From Flavobacterium sp. (GTDB taxonomy: Bacteria > Bacteroidota > Bacteroidia > Flavobacteriales > Flavobacteriaceae), in the NCBI GenBank assembly GCA_030152225.1, contig JASLHL010000148.1, positions 1 through 30,182 of the forward strand: a stretch of DNA of 30,182 nucleotides, written 5' to 3'. Position numbers and translations under genes: made by a program. Shown here piece after piece: positions 13,373-21,860 of this stretch. The notes beneath the pieces are model-generated. The model did not search any database, was not told where the DNA came from, and saw only the letters and a list, made by a program, of their open reading frames with translations. Every line of letters starts with the position of its first letter. Position 1 is the stretch's first letter.

Positions 13373-15160
13373 CTATGCATGTGACAATGCTATTTTTATT
13401 TCGGTTAATTCGTTGAGAATATCCGTTTTCGTTGCTGTGAAATACGTTTGATCGTTTTCGAATAAAGTGCGGTAATAATCAATACCTGCTTCTAAATTGG
13501 CCTTTGTTTTGTCTAATTTTTTACGTTGTATGCCAGGGGTATCTGCTTTGATTTGACGTTGTTCGTCTTTAAAGTGATCCAAATACATACGCAGTTCCTT
13601 TATGAAAAAATGTGGACGATGGGTGGCATCGATTACATTGTTTCGACCATAAATGTGCTGCATCATTTGCTTGAGTGAAACTTCTTTGGTAAAATAGGCT
13701 ATGTTTGGTCCTGGACAGATTACAACGCCTTGGGCTTCTCCTTTTATTTGTAGGTTGTTTTCGATAAAAGAGGCATTAGCCAAACCAATACACAAACACG
13801 CTTTCTCGGTTATGGCGTGAAATTGCTGCTGGTATTCTTCTGCACTCATCTCCTTTTTTCTTCGGGCTAAAGCAGCGATTTCAATAGTTTGATACTTGCG
13901 TGAAGCCGTACATATTCCCTCGTTATCGTGCATTTTGTTTAATGCTAAATACTTGCGAGGACATGAACTACCAGCTTTGTTCTTGGCAATGCGAGCCGCT
14001 TTGTAGGCGTCATTAGTTGTTCCCTTGATGTTGTTGAAGGGAATCCCCAAAGGTGAAACATGACTCAAGTATAAGTCTTCTTCCTTGGCATTGGCTAAGA
14101 GTTGACGGGTTGCAGGGTCTACCGACGTTGCTTCTGGTACTAATAGGAAAGGAGAACCCCATCCTACTGAATCGACCTGATAATGGTCTAGTAAGAATTG
14201 ATGTTCAGCCGCTGTTCCTACCCCTCCTTGTGCTGTTATTTTTAAAGATAACGGTTGTTCAGGAATGTATTTCCCTTTTTGAGCCAGTGCTTTTACCATT
14301 AATTCATGGGTAGTGACAATAAGCTCTTCTCGTTTATCTTTAAATTCTTCTAGAATCACTCCCAATAAAAATCCATCAGTTGCAAAAGCGTGCCCGCCAC
14401 AGTTTAATCCTGATTCAATGCGATATTCAGAAACCCAAAGTCCTTTTTTTGCTAAAAAACTCCCTTGAATCAACGCCGATCGATAGTCACTTACTTTTAA
14501 AATAATTTTCTTCGCTAAGGGTTGATCATGTTGGGGGTAGAAAGCATCAAATTCTTCAAAATAACTAAAGAGTTTAGGGTTCATCCCCGCAGATAAAACA
14601 ACAGAAGAATGTAAAGTGCTGTTGTTAAACCCGCGTAATGCTGCATGGGCATCATTAAAAATGGAAGGGAGTGGTTCTTTTTTGTCAAATTGCTCTCGAT
14701 CGACTTTGGTCATAATATTGACATCAATATCCCCTGGTATTAGGTACGTATCAAGGATATTCTTGAGGTTTTCGACTGAAATTTTATCGTCGATATAGGT
14801 TTGCAATTGCTTGCGAATATCTGATACTGTTGGCAACATTTCGATATACTCTTCCACATTTTGTTTGCTTTTGAGTAAGTCTTTCTTTAGCGTATCGAAT
14901 TTTCTTTTTACAATGGTATCCAGCGTGTTGAGGTAAGCAGTAATGCGCTTGGCTCTAAAATCTTCGATTTTTTTTGTGATCTCGAAATAAGGTAATTCAA
15001 ATTTCTCACAATAGAATTTATTCATGCGTTCAATCAACTCATCATCCATTACAGATAAAGTCGAAGCTAGACCATATTGTGCCACGCGAATCGGACTATC
15101 AATGGTGTAAGCAAGTCCCATCACTGGAATATGAAAAGAATGCAAAGGTTTTACTTTCAT
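13373..15160 (-). CDS. Nitronate-monooxygenase-like FMN-barrel protein, function unknown
   Basis: A 595-residue soluble protein. Several segments follow the FMN-dependent nitronate monooxygenase/PfaD pattern. An opening strand IPVMGLAYTIDSP (11-23) resembles the family's 'Pi..apM' start. VNIMTK (147-152) and VVLSAGMNP (187-195) fit barrel strands. GLNCGGH (251-257) carries the GGH of the catalytic His. ITAQGGVGT (308-316) fits the phosphate-binding glycine strand and DSVGWGSPFL (330-339) the 'V.mGt.Fl' strand. It differs by a charged helical insertion at about 60-140 and a C-terminal region rich in cysteines (C400, C417, C455, C457, C482) including ACLCIGLAN and ICPGPN. Those could bind metal or an Fe-S cluster. 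Monocistronic. Enzyme class is inference; the substrate is unknown. Confidence 0.65.
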   Translation of the reverse strand: MKVKPLHSFHIPVMGLAYTIDSPIRVAQYGLASTLSVMDDELIERMNKFYCEKFELPYFEITKKIEDFRAKRITAYLNTLDTIVKRKFDTLKKDLLKSKQNVEEYIEMLPTVSDIRKQLQTYIDDKISVENLKNILDTYLIPGDIDVNIMTKVDREQFDKKEPLPSIFNDAHAALRGFNNSTLHSSVVLSAGMNPKLFSYFEEFDAFYPQHDQPLAKKIILKVSDYRSALIQGSFLAKKGLWVSEYRIESGLNCGGHAFATDGFLLGVILEEFKDKREELIVTTHELMVKALAQKGKYIPEQPLSLKITAQGGVGTAAEHQFLLDHYQVDSVGWGSPFLLVPEATSVDPATRQLLANAKEEDLYLSHVSPLGIPFNNIKGTTNDAYKAARIAKNKAGSSCPRKYLALNKMHDNEGICTASRKYQTIEIAALARRKKEMSAEEYQQQFHAITEKACLCIGLANASFIENNLQIKGEAQGVVICPGPNIAYFTKEVSLKQMMQHIYGRNNVIDATHRPHFFIKELRMYLDHFKDEQRQIKADTPGIQRKKLDKTKANLEAGIDYYRTLFENDQTYFTATKTDILNELTEIKIALSHA

Positions 15161-15218
15161 TTGGATTAAGGTTTAGTTGTAAGAGCGGAAAAATAGTATT
15201 TTTATTCAGCCTAAGAGG

Positions 15219-15230
15219 TGATAATTATCA
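15219..15230. repeat. Palindrome TGATAATTATCA
   Basis: A perfect 12-base palindrome about 60 bases upstream of the leftward FMN-barrel-like gene. It has GATAAT elements like those in Fur-type boxes but is too short to assign. Confidence 0.4.
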
Positions 15231-15298
15231 TGCTTTAACTCTGTGATTTACAGAATTTAATCTTCAGCTTGGTCCCGCTATTCAAAAGAGAGAAAGGG

Positions 15299-15332
15299 TA
15301 GGATAAAATCGTATTTTGTAATTTTTATCCTA
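15299..15332. repeat. 10-bp inverted repeat
   Basis: TAGGATAAAA, 14-base spacer, TTTTATCCTA. A further AAAGGATAGG follows at 15351-15360. It may be an operator or an mRNA/RNA hairpin; no T-run follows on the plus strand. Confidence 0.5.
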
Positions 15333-15501
15333 GGAGGAAAAGAAAGAGGAAAAGGATAGGAATAGCAGCTAATTAGTTGTATTTTATCTTTTAATATTTC
15401 TTATAATACTTTAAATTTAGCAATTGAATAGTTCTTAAAAAGTGACTTTTCAATGTTAACGAGTCCAAAGGGTATAAACCCACTTAATACTAGAGATTAT
15501 T

Positions 15502-16338
15502 TTGAATTTAAAACTGTTACTTTCCAAGTTTTTAGAATATGAGCTTTACGCAAGTAAATCGCTGAGTATTACCATAGGTACAATTCTCTTTATTGTTTTT
15601 ACTTTGATGATTACCCGTTATGGGTTGACGTTTTTGAGAAAAACATTTATTAAAAACTCGCCACCTGATGTTGCGTTGCGCCTGCGTAGTGTATTTAATT
15701 TTGTCAATTACTTCATCTATGTGATCATGTTTTTTTTTATACTCAATGTAATTGGATTAAACATTAGCATGTTCTTGACTACATCAGCCGCTCTATTCGT
15801 GGGGTTGGGGTTTGCCTTACAGGATATTTTTCGCGATATCATCGCAGGAATTTATATCCTTTTTGATAAGACACTCAATATGGGAGATGTAATTGAAATT
15901 AATGGACAAGTGGCACGGGTGAAAGCAATCCACCTGCGATGTACTATTGTAGAAACGCGTAACCTCAAAGACATTGTAATCCCCAATCGAAAATTAATTG
16001 ATGATATTGTATACAATTGGACACATGAAGATCCTGTTATTCGTGCGCGAATAGACGTTGGTGTCTACATTGGAACAGATGTTGAAGTAGTGAAGGCCGT
16101 TCTACTCTCTGCTGTAGAAGACAATAAAGACGTTTTAAAACACCCAAAACCGATTGTTTTTATCGATCAATTTGGCGAATCGTCTATTCGTTTTATTCTC
16201 TATTATTTTATTGACAATGCGTTTGATAACGATCGTATTTCCAGTGATATTCGCTTTGCCATTGATAGAAAATTTAAGCTGAATAATATCGCATTACCCG
16301 TACCTGTTTTAAAAGTAGATCAGACCCCAGTGGTGTAA
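15502..16338 (+). CDS. MscS-family mechanosensitive channel
   Basis: A 278-residue inner-membrane channel that opens under membrane tension to release osmolytes. Three helices at about 22-40, 64-86 and 91-118. The third is the pore helix running into VGLGFALQDIFRDIIAGIYI (100-119), with the small-residue pattern and following FDKTLNMGDVIEI of MscS TM3 and beta domain. The C-terminal cytoplasmic part contains ETRNLKDIVIPN and YNWTHED, as expected. The reading frame starts with TTG at 15502: an in-frame TAA lies at 15475-15477 and no ATG or GTG occurs between, while the next ATG (codon 36) would remove the first helix. So TTG is the likely start. The GH25 gene follows 52 bases later. Confidence 0.9.
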   Translation: MNLKLLLSKFLEYELYASKSLSITIGTILFIVFTLMITRYGLTFLRKTFIKNSPPDVALRLRSVFNFVNYFIYVIMFFFILNVIGLNISMFLTTSAALFVGLGFALQDIFRDIIAGIYILFDKTLNMGDVIEINGQVARVKAIHLRCTIVETRNLKDIVIPNRKLIDDIVYNWTHEDPVIRARIDVGVYIGTDVEVVKAVLLSAVEDNKDVLKHPKPIVFIDQFGESSIRFILYYFIDNAFDNDRISSDIRFAIDRKFKLNNIALPVPVLKVDQTPVV

Positions 16339-16366
16339 TTCTGTGAAGGTGTTTAAGTAAAATGCG

Positions 16367-16374
16367 TATTTTTG
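16367..16374 (+). promoter_or_regulatory. Likely -7 box of the GH25 gene
   Basis: TATTTTTG, 16 bases before the ATG at 16391, matches TAnnTTTG, without a TTG at -33. It suggests GH25 can be transcribed apart from the MscS gene. Confidence 0.4.
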
Positions 16375-16390
16375 TTTTTTTATTATAAAT

Positions 16391-17290
16391 ATGGCTTCTA
16401 CGAAATACGGAACAGGAAAAAACTCGCCAATTGCAGTTGTGAATAAAAGACAACCTGTCAAGCGAAAACCTGCTCCGAGACGACCAAAAAAGAAAAAGGG
16501 ATCGACAACCTTCACACGCTTGAAGTGGATTTGTATTGTCGTAACCTTACTGGGAGCAGGAGTTTGGTTTGGGATTACCTTTCAAGAGGGAATTAAATAT
16601 TTCTTTAGCGCTCAACGCAAGGAAGCAGATGAAAAATCTTTTTTTGACTTTAGGACGGTAGAAGTATTACAACGTCATTCCGATCGTATGATTGGTTTTG
16701 ACGTATCTCATTATCAAGGGGTGATCGACTGGAAACTCGTGGATTCTGTTGCACAACATGCTCCGTTGGAATTTGTTTTCGTTCGTGCAACGATGGGCGA
16801 TGACGGAAAAGATAAAGCCTTTGCAATAAACTGGAAAGGAGCACGCGCCAATCACTTTATACGGGGCGCTTATCATTATTATCGTCCCGATGAAAATTCA
16901 AGCAAACAAGCCGAGAATTTTATTGCTACCGTGAAGCTCTCTGAAGGGGATTTTCCTCCTGTCTTAGATATTGAAGATTTACCCAAACAGCAATCCATGG
17001 AAAATCTAGTGTTAGGGCTCAAACGATGGATGGAAATTGTTGAGAAACACTACGGGGTTCAACCGATTTTGTATTCAGGAGAGCACTATTATACCACTCA
17101 CCTGAAAAAATGGTTTCCCGACCACATTATTTGGATTGCGAATTACAATTTTTTTGTAGAGGAAATTAAGCCTGAATGGCATTTTTGGCAATTCACCGAA
17201 AAAGGTGTGGTGAAAGGGATTGATGGTAAAGTAGACTTAAATATTTACAACGGATCCAAATCAGATATTCGCCATATTCTCATGAAGTAA
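16391..17290 (+). CDS. Membrane-anchored GH25 muramidase (lysozyme)
   Basis: 299 residues. A strongly basic cytoplasmic tail (PVKRKPAPRRPKKKK, 22-36) is followed by one membrane helix at about 44-64, placing the catalytic domain in the periplasm. The domain (about 100-290) is glycoside hydrolase family 25, cutting MurNAc-GlcNAc bonds of peptidoglycan. Seen: GFDVSHYQG with D104, FVFVRATMG, RGAYHYYRP, PVLDIED with the catalytic pair D193/E195, ILYSG, IWIANY, and a closing FWQFTEKG...IDGKVDLN. All GH25 landmark residues are present, so it should be active. It probably acts in wall remodelling, not as a secreted toxin, given the anchor. It ends 5 bases from the convergent ABC permease gene. Confidence 0.92.
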   Translation: MASTKYGTGKNSPIAVVNKRQPVKRKPAPRRPKKKKGSTTFTRLKWICIVVTLLGAGVWFGITFQEGIKYFFSAQRKEADEKSFFDFRTVEVLQRHSDRMIGFDVSHYQGVIDWKLVDSVAQHAPLEFVFVRATMGDDGKDKAFAINWKGARANHFIRGAYHYYRPDENSSKQAENFIATVKLSEGDFPPVLDIEDLPKQQSMENLVLGLKRWMEIVEKHYGVQPILYSGEHYYTTHLKKWFPDHIIWIANYNFFVEEIKPEWHFWQFTEKGVVKGIDGKVDLNIYNGSKSDIRHILMK

Positions 17291-17295
17291 ACACC

Positions 17296-18381
17296 TTATT
17301 TTCGCACGTCAAAGGCATCTCGAATGGCATTGCCCAGTTGAGTAAAACACATGACAATACTAAACATGGCTAATCCTGGTAACAGGGCTAAATAGGCTTT
17401 TCCCACTAGAATATAGTTGTAGTTTTCTTTGATCATAGCCCCCCAACTGGGTGTGGGTACTTGAGTGCCTATGCCTAAAAAGCTCAATCCACTTTCGACT
17501 AAAATAGCCGAGGCAAAGTTTGCTGCTGAGATCACGATCACTGGTGCCATACAGTTAGGTAAAATATGTTGGGTTACAATTCTATAATCAGAATAACCCA
17601 AGGCTCTTGCAGCTGTAATGTATTGTTGTTGTTTGACGCTAATAACTTGACCCCGAACAACACGAGCCACTTCTACCCACATGGTTAGTCCAACAGCAAT
17701 AAAAACTTGCCAAAATCCTTTCCCTAAAGCCAAGGTGATGGCAATTACGAGTAGTAGGGTGGGAATAGACCAAAAGATATTGATCACCCACAAAATAAAA
17801 GCATCTATTTTGCCACCATAATAGCCTGCAATAGCCCCCAAACTAATCCCAATAAGTAAAGAAATCGAAACGGCTATAAAACCGATAGAAATGGATACGC
17901 GAGACCCTAAAACCAAGCGACTCAAATAATCTCTTCCTTGGCTATCTGTTCCCAACCAATACGTTTTTTGTTGGATTAACTGTGTTTGTTCTTGTGAAGT
18001 AAATGCAGCTAAGACTAGTTTTTTTTCCTGACTGCCGTCTTTTAATTCGGTATAAGGGGTATAAAAGAGAGTATCCGCTGTCATTCGATACTGACTAAGT
18101 GGAATCTGTTCTGTAACGTCTTTTCGACCAAACCAATATGCTGCTGCCGTTCTTTTTGCAGTATTGGGGAAAACCAATACAGGCGTACTAAAACCAGGAT
18201 GCTTCGAACGAATAGCTAAATCACCCGCATTAGCGTGTTGCGATTGATCAGGAATTATAAAATAGGCAAATACGCTGATCAAAATAAAGATAATGATCAT
18301 CCAAAAACACAAAACGCCCCGAAAATCTTTTTTGAATTTTCGGAGCGCGATATTGGTGTTGCTATTTTTATTTCTAGCCAT
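17296..18381 (-). CDS. Oligopeptide-type ABC transporter permease (DppC/OppC-like)
   Basis: A 361-residue inner-membrane permease. The first helix at about 24-45 is followed by a periplasmic region of about 110 residues, longer than in E. coli DppC. LGTDSQGRDYLSRLVLGSR (about 143-161) is the signature that opens the BPD-transport domain. The EAA loop, AARALGYSDYRIVTQHILPN, contacts the ATPase. FLGIGTQVPTPSWGAMI is the typical C-terminal block. The partner DppB-type permease, ATPases and binding protein are not in the window, so they must be encoded elsewhere or the gene serves another role. It follows prc by 11 bases on the same strand and is probably co-transcribed with it. Confidence 0.88.
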   Translation of the reverse strand: MARNKNSNTNIALRKFKKDFRGVLCFWMIIIFILISVFAYFIIPDQSQHANAGDLAIRSKHPGFSTPVLVFPNTAKRTAAAYWFGRKDVTEQIPLSQYRMTADTLFYTPYTELKDGSQEKKLVLAAFTSQEQTQLIQQKTYWLGTDSQGRDYLSRLVLGSRVSISIGFIAVSISLLIGISLGAIAGYYGGKIDAFILWVINIFWSIPTLLLVIAITLALGKGFWQVFIAVGLTMWVEVARVVRGQVISVKQQQYITAARALGYSDYRIVTQHILPNCMAPVIVISAANFASAILVESGLSFLGIGTQVPTPSWGAMIKENYNYILVGKAYLALLPGLAMFSIVMCFTQLGNAIRDAFDVRK

Positions 18382-18392
18382 TAACTAGCTGA

Positions 18393-20606
18393 TTATAGTT
18401 TTTTATCAGAAAATATTTTCGTATTTGTTGGCGCTTTAGTCAGCTGCTGAATGTCTTTTAGAATGCGTATTCCTTCTTCAACATAAACATCACTGTTTAA
18501 AGATTCGTGCCATCTGTCTCTTTTTTGCTCTAAAATTGTATCGGTTTTTATGCGTTCAATTTCACTAGGCAAAGACATAAAAGTCAACTTGTTGTTGTAC
18601 TTCGAAATGGCTTTGAATTTTTTTACTTTGGCGTCAACCTCTTTTTGTTTTTCTTCGTATTGTTTTAAGTTTAACGAAATTGATTTTTCATCTTTTCTTT
18701 CGTTGATCCACTGTGCATTTTCATCAATCAACTTAAACTGATCATTACCTGCAATTCTAGATTTACTTTTGTGGATGACAGCAGTAAAATCATTGTTGTA
18801 TGGGGTATAGTTTGCGCGATCAATCTTATCCCACGGCATTGCGTTGTCCATGTCTCTTTCTCCCATATCGATGTAAGAATAGCGATCTGGTAAAATGATA
18901 TCACTTAATACTCCTTCTCTTTGAGTAGAACCTCCATTGATTCGATAGAATTTCTGTAGGGTAATTTTCAATGCTCCTAAGTCGCCATACGGTTGTTTTT
19001 TCAACAACTCATTCAAGTCCACTAAGTTTTGAACGGTTCCCTTTCCATAGGTGTGTTTACTACCAATGATCAAGCCGCGTTTGTAATCCTGAATGGCCGC
19101 AGCAAAGATCTCAGAGGCAGAAGCAGAAAAGTTATTTACTAAAACTACAAGGGGACCATCCCATACGATAGGGGTTCCTTTGTCATCTAATACTTGTTGT
19201 TTTCCTCTTGATGATTTTACTTGTACCACAGGACCTTCTTTTGAGAATAGTCCAAGCATATCCACTACGGTTTGAAGGGATCCACCACCATTGTTTCTCA
19301 AGTCCATGATTATACCATTGACATTTTGTTTCTTCAATTCAATAATTTCTTTTTGAACATCCGTAAACGCATTGCGATTGTCTTTATTTTCAAAGTTGAT
19401 GTAAAATTTTGGCAACTGGATAATTCCATAGCGATTTTCTCCATCCTCAATAACGCTTGATTTAGCGAAAGTTTCTTCAAATTCAATCACTTCACGGGTA
19501 ATTGCTACGGTTTTGATTGTTCCTTCAATTTTCTTGATGGTCAAGTAAACGGTTGTTCCCTTTTTTCCTTTGATTAGTTTTACGACATTATCAATGCGAA
19601 CACCAACAACATCAACAGGTTCTTCTTCTTTGTTTTGTGCTACTTTCAAGATAACATCACCTACTTCGATTTCTCTACCTCTTGCAGCAGGTCCACCAGG
19701 AACTAGTTCTGCGATTTCGACACCTTCTGTTTTCTTTCTCAAGACAGCACCAATCCCTTCAATACTCCCACTCATACTCGCGTCGAACTTCTCTTTATTC
19801 TCTGGAGCGTAATAGAAAGAATGCGGATCAAAGCGCTCCACAATAGAATTTAAATAGACATTAAACCAGTCCTTACGCTCTAAGTCTGTCACGACATCAA
19901 AGTATTCGTCATACGATTTTTTTGTTGTCTCACGAGCTTCTTTTTCTAATTGCTCAAAAGACTTGATTTCTTTTGGTTTGTCGTCTTTCTTATTCTTTGA
20001 AGCTTTCGTTTTTTCGATGGTATTACCATATTCGTCTGTTTCTTCTTCCTCTTCTTCCACAATATCCTTGCCTTCTTGGATTTTGATATTATCCGTTAGC
20101 GTAGATAAGGTATTCAATTTCATCTGCTTTCTCCAGCGATCTTTTAATTCTTCTGGTGTTTTAGCAAAAGTCATATTGTCGTAATCCGCATCAAACGTTT
20201 CCATTTGTGTATAGTCAAAAGGATCTGCTAAAGCCTCGCTGTATAAAGCTTTGGCTTCATTCATTCGCTGGGTGATACGCTCATACGTTAAATCAAAAAA
20301 GGAAAGCTCTTTTAACTGAATCATATCGTCAATTAAAAGTTCATATTTACTAAACTCATCGATATCCGATTGAAGAAAATAACGCTTCATAGGATCAAGA
20401 GCCTTGATATATTCGGTATATACCTGTTGTGAAAAATTATCGTCTAACTTGGGTGGATCATAATGGGTGCGTTCCATTAAATAGGTGACTAACTCCAATA
20501 AGAGTTGGTCTTTTTCTGGATCCTCCGTTTCCTTTTTAGATCTAAAACTCCATAAAGCTGCAGAAACTGCGAGTAGAAGTATAATGACCTTATAATTTCT
20601 TTTCAT
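18393..20606 (-). CDS. prc: Carboxy-terminal processing protease (tail-specific protease)
   Basis: 737 residues from ATG 20606; an ATG 7 codons upstream is possible, but the preferred start opens directly into the signal/anchor MKRNYKVIILLLAVSAALW. Prc/Tsp is a periplasmic S41 serine protease that degrades or trims proteins from their C termini. From the preferred start: an N-terminal helical domain, a PDZ domain at about 275-370 with GSIEGIGAVLRK, and the S41 core. The core holds RNNGGGSLQ, SASASE with catalytic Ser498, and YGKGTVQ with catalytic Lys522. A C-terminal helical domain like DUF3340 follows. An acidic run (EEEEEE) and Lys-rich insert at about 184-214 lies in the N-terminal part. 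Length is normal for the long Prc type. First gene of a pair with the permease. Confidence 0.93.
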   Translation of the reverse strand: MKRNYKVIILLLAVSAALWSFRSKKETEDPEKDQLLLELVTYLMERTHYDPPKLDDNFSQQVYTEYIKALDPMKRYFLQSDIDEFSKYELLIDDMIQLKELSFFDLTYERITQRMNEAKALYSEALADPFDYTQMETFDADYDNMTFAKTPEELKDRWRKQMKLNTLSTLTDNIKIQEGKDIVEEEEEETDEYGNTIEKTKASKNKKDDKPKEIKSFEQLEKEARETTKKSYDEYFDVVTDLERKDWFNVYLNSIVERFDPHSFYYAPENKEKFDASMSGSIEGIGAVLRKKTEGVEIAELVPGGPAARGREIEVGDVILKVAQNKEEEPVDVVGVRIDNVVKLIKGKKGTTVYLTIKKIEGTIKTVAITREVIEFEETFAKSSVIEDGENRYGIIQLPKFYINFENKDNRNAFTDVQKEIIELKKQNVNGIIMDLRNNGGGSLQTVVDMLGLFSKEGPVVQVKSSRGKQQVLDDKGTPIVWDGPLVVLVNNFSASASEIFAAAIQDYKRGLIIGSKHTYGKGTVQNLVDLNELLKKQPYGDLGALKITLQKFYRINGGSTQREGVLSDIILPDRYSYIDMGERDMDNAMPWDKIDRANYTPYNNDFTAVIHKSKSRIAGNDQFKLIDENAQWINERKDEKSISLNLKQYEEKQKEVDAKVKKFKAISKYNNKLTFMSLPSEIERIKTDTILEQKRDRWHESLNSDVYVEEGIRILKDIQQLTKAPTNTKIFSDKKL

Positions 20607-20776
20607 AAATGCCCCAATAGTATTCATTAAATAGTTTTGAACTAAAGTAGTTAAAAAAGTAGAGTAATTAAGAGGTAAGCCGATAATTATTTGTTAAATC
20701 ACAAAATACGATACGAAGCCGCTGTGTATTACTGTTTAGAAAGTCTGAAATAACGAAAGGGATTACATAATAATTC

Positions 20777-20794
20777 TTACTTTTACGAAAGTAA
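20777..20794. repeat. Inverted repeat upstream of surE
   Basis: TTACTTT, TACG, AAAGTAA, ending 13 bases before the surE ATG. The embedded TACTTTTA (20778-20785) is one mismatch from a -7 box, so this may be the surE promoter and a possible control site. Confidence 0.4.
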
Positions 20795-20807
20795 TTAAAA
20801 ATTTGAG

Positions 20808-21581
20808 ATGATGCAAAAACCATTAATACTTGTTACGAATGACGATGGTATTACGGCGCCAGGAATCCGTGCTTTGATTGAGGTGATGAAAGAAATAGGC
20901 GAAGTGGTTGTGGTAGCTCCTGACAGTGCACAATCTGGGATGGGGCACGCGGTTACAATTAACAATACACTAACGTTAGAACGCGTACACATAGACCCAG
21001 AATTAGAACGTGAGTATGCGTGTTCGGGTACACCAGTAGATTGCGTGAAAATCGCTTTAGGACAAATCCTTGACCGCAAACCGGATCTATGTGTCTCTGG
21101 AATTAATCACGGATCAAATTCATCCATTAACGTGATCTATTCTGGCACAATGAGTGCGGCTTTAGAAGCGGGAATGAGTGGTATTCCTGCAATCGGATTT
21201 TCACTACTGGATTTTAGTTGGAATGCTGATTTCGATCAAATCCGTTCGTTTGTGAAAAAAATTACCCTGCAAGCCCTGGAAAATGGAATACCCAAAGAAG
21301 TGGTGTTGAATGTCAATTTCCCAAGGCTACAGACGGATGAAATCCAAGGAATCAAAGTATGTAGACAAGCGAAAGCCGTTTGGATTGAAGATTTTGATAA
21401 GAGAACAAGTCCCAACGGAAAAGAATACTACTGGTTAAAAGGAGAATTTGTCAACCAAGATAAAGGAGAAGATACCGATGAATGGGCTTTGAGAAATGGT
21501 TTTATTTCGATTGTTCCCGTTCACTTTGACTTAACAGCACATCACGCAATCAATAGAATTAACAATTGGGAATTAGTATAG
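20808..21581 (+). CDS. surE: 5'/3'-nucleotidase SurE
   Basis: 257 residues, normal for the SurE family: metal-dependent phosphatases acting on nucleoside monophosphates and short polyphosphate. The N-terminal ILVTNDDGITAPGI has the metal-binding N11-D12-D13 block. VVAPDSAQSGMGHAVT carries the conserved Ser. GTPVDCVKIAL and VSGINHGSN supply the other metal/active-site positions (N of SGIN). The start has two adjacent ATGs (20808, 20811). Its TAG stop touches the ATG of the next gene, opening a three-gene unit with a small membrane protein and lpxB; surE-lpxB neighbourhood is common in this group. Confidence 0.95.
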   Translation: MMQKPLILVTNDDGITAPGIRALIEVMKEIGEVVVVAPDSAQSGMGHAVTINNTLTLERVHIDPELEREYACSGTPVDCVKIALGQILDRKPDLCVSGINHGSNSSINVIYSGTMSAALEAGMSGIPAIGFSLLDFSWNADFDQIRSFVKKITLQALENGIPKEVVLNVNFPRLQTDEIQGIKVCRQAKAVWIEDFDKRTSPNGKEYYWLKGEFVNQDKGEDTDEWALRNGFISIVPVHFDLTAHHAINRINNWELV

Positions 21582-21860
21582 ATGGGAAAGAGGATTAAAC
21601 ATATACTACTGGGCTTTTTAATCGGTTCGATTTTAACCGTACTCGGAGCTGAACTTTATGTGAGGTTTTTTACAAACTATGATTTATTTAGCAATTTCGA
21701 TTTAATCCGAAAAGCCGGTTTGTTAGGAAGGATCGTTGCTATTGGAAGTTTATTGAATCTGGGAATATTTACTTTTTTTATCAACCGCAGAGAGGATTAT
21801 AAGGCTAGAGGCTGTATTTTTGCTGTTATTATTATTACGTTAATCACCCAGTTGTTGTAG
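21582..21860 (+). CDS. Small membrane protein between surE and lpxB
   Basis: 92 residues with three hydrophobic segments at about 8-26, 48-66 and 78-92, joined by short polar stretches (INRREDYKARG). No motif that I recognise. Its reading is supported by exact placement: surE's TAG is directly followed by its ATG, and its own TAG is directly followed by lpxB's ATG, so translation is probably coupled through the unit. Being placed with lpxB suggests an inner-membrane role in envelope biogenesis, but that is inference. Confidence 0.75.
   Translation: MGKRIKHILLGFLIGSILTVLGAELYVRFFTNYDLFSNFDLIRKAGLLGRIVAIGSLLNLGIFTFFINRREDYKARGCIFAVIIITLITQLL

Larger units (their letters stand above)
15161..15501. 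other. 341-base intergenic region
   Basis: Divergent region between the FMN-barrel-like gene and the MscS gene. No credible ORF or RNA gene. It holds a perfect palindrome (15219-15230) and an inverted repeat (15299-15332). Otherwise it is AT-rich sequence with a purine-rich patch (15332-15360). No good promoter match was found for either gene. Confidence 0.55.

Noticed and set aside
19093..20184. Several plus-strand frames opposite prc
   Set aside because: Serine-rich antisense shadows of an unmistakable S41 protease gene.
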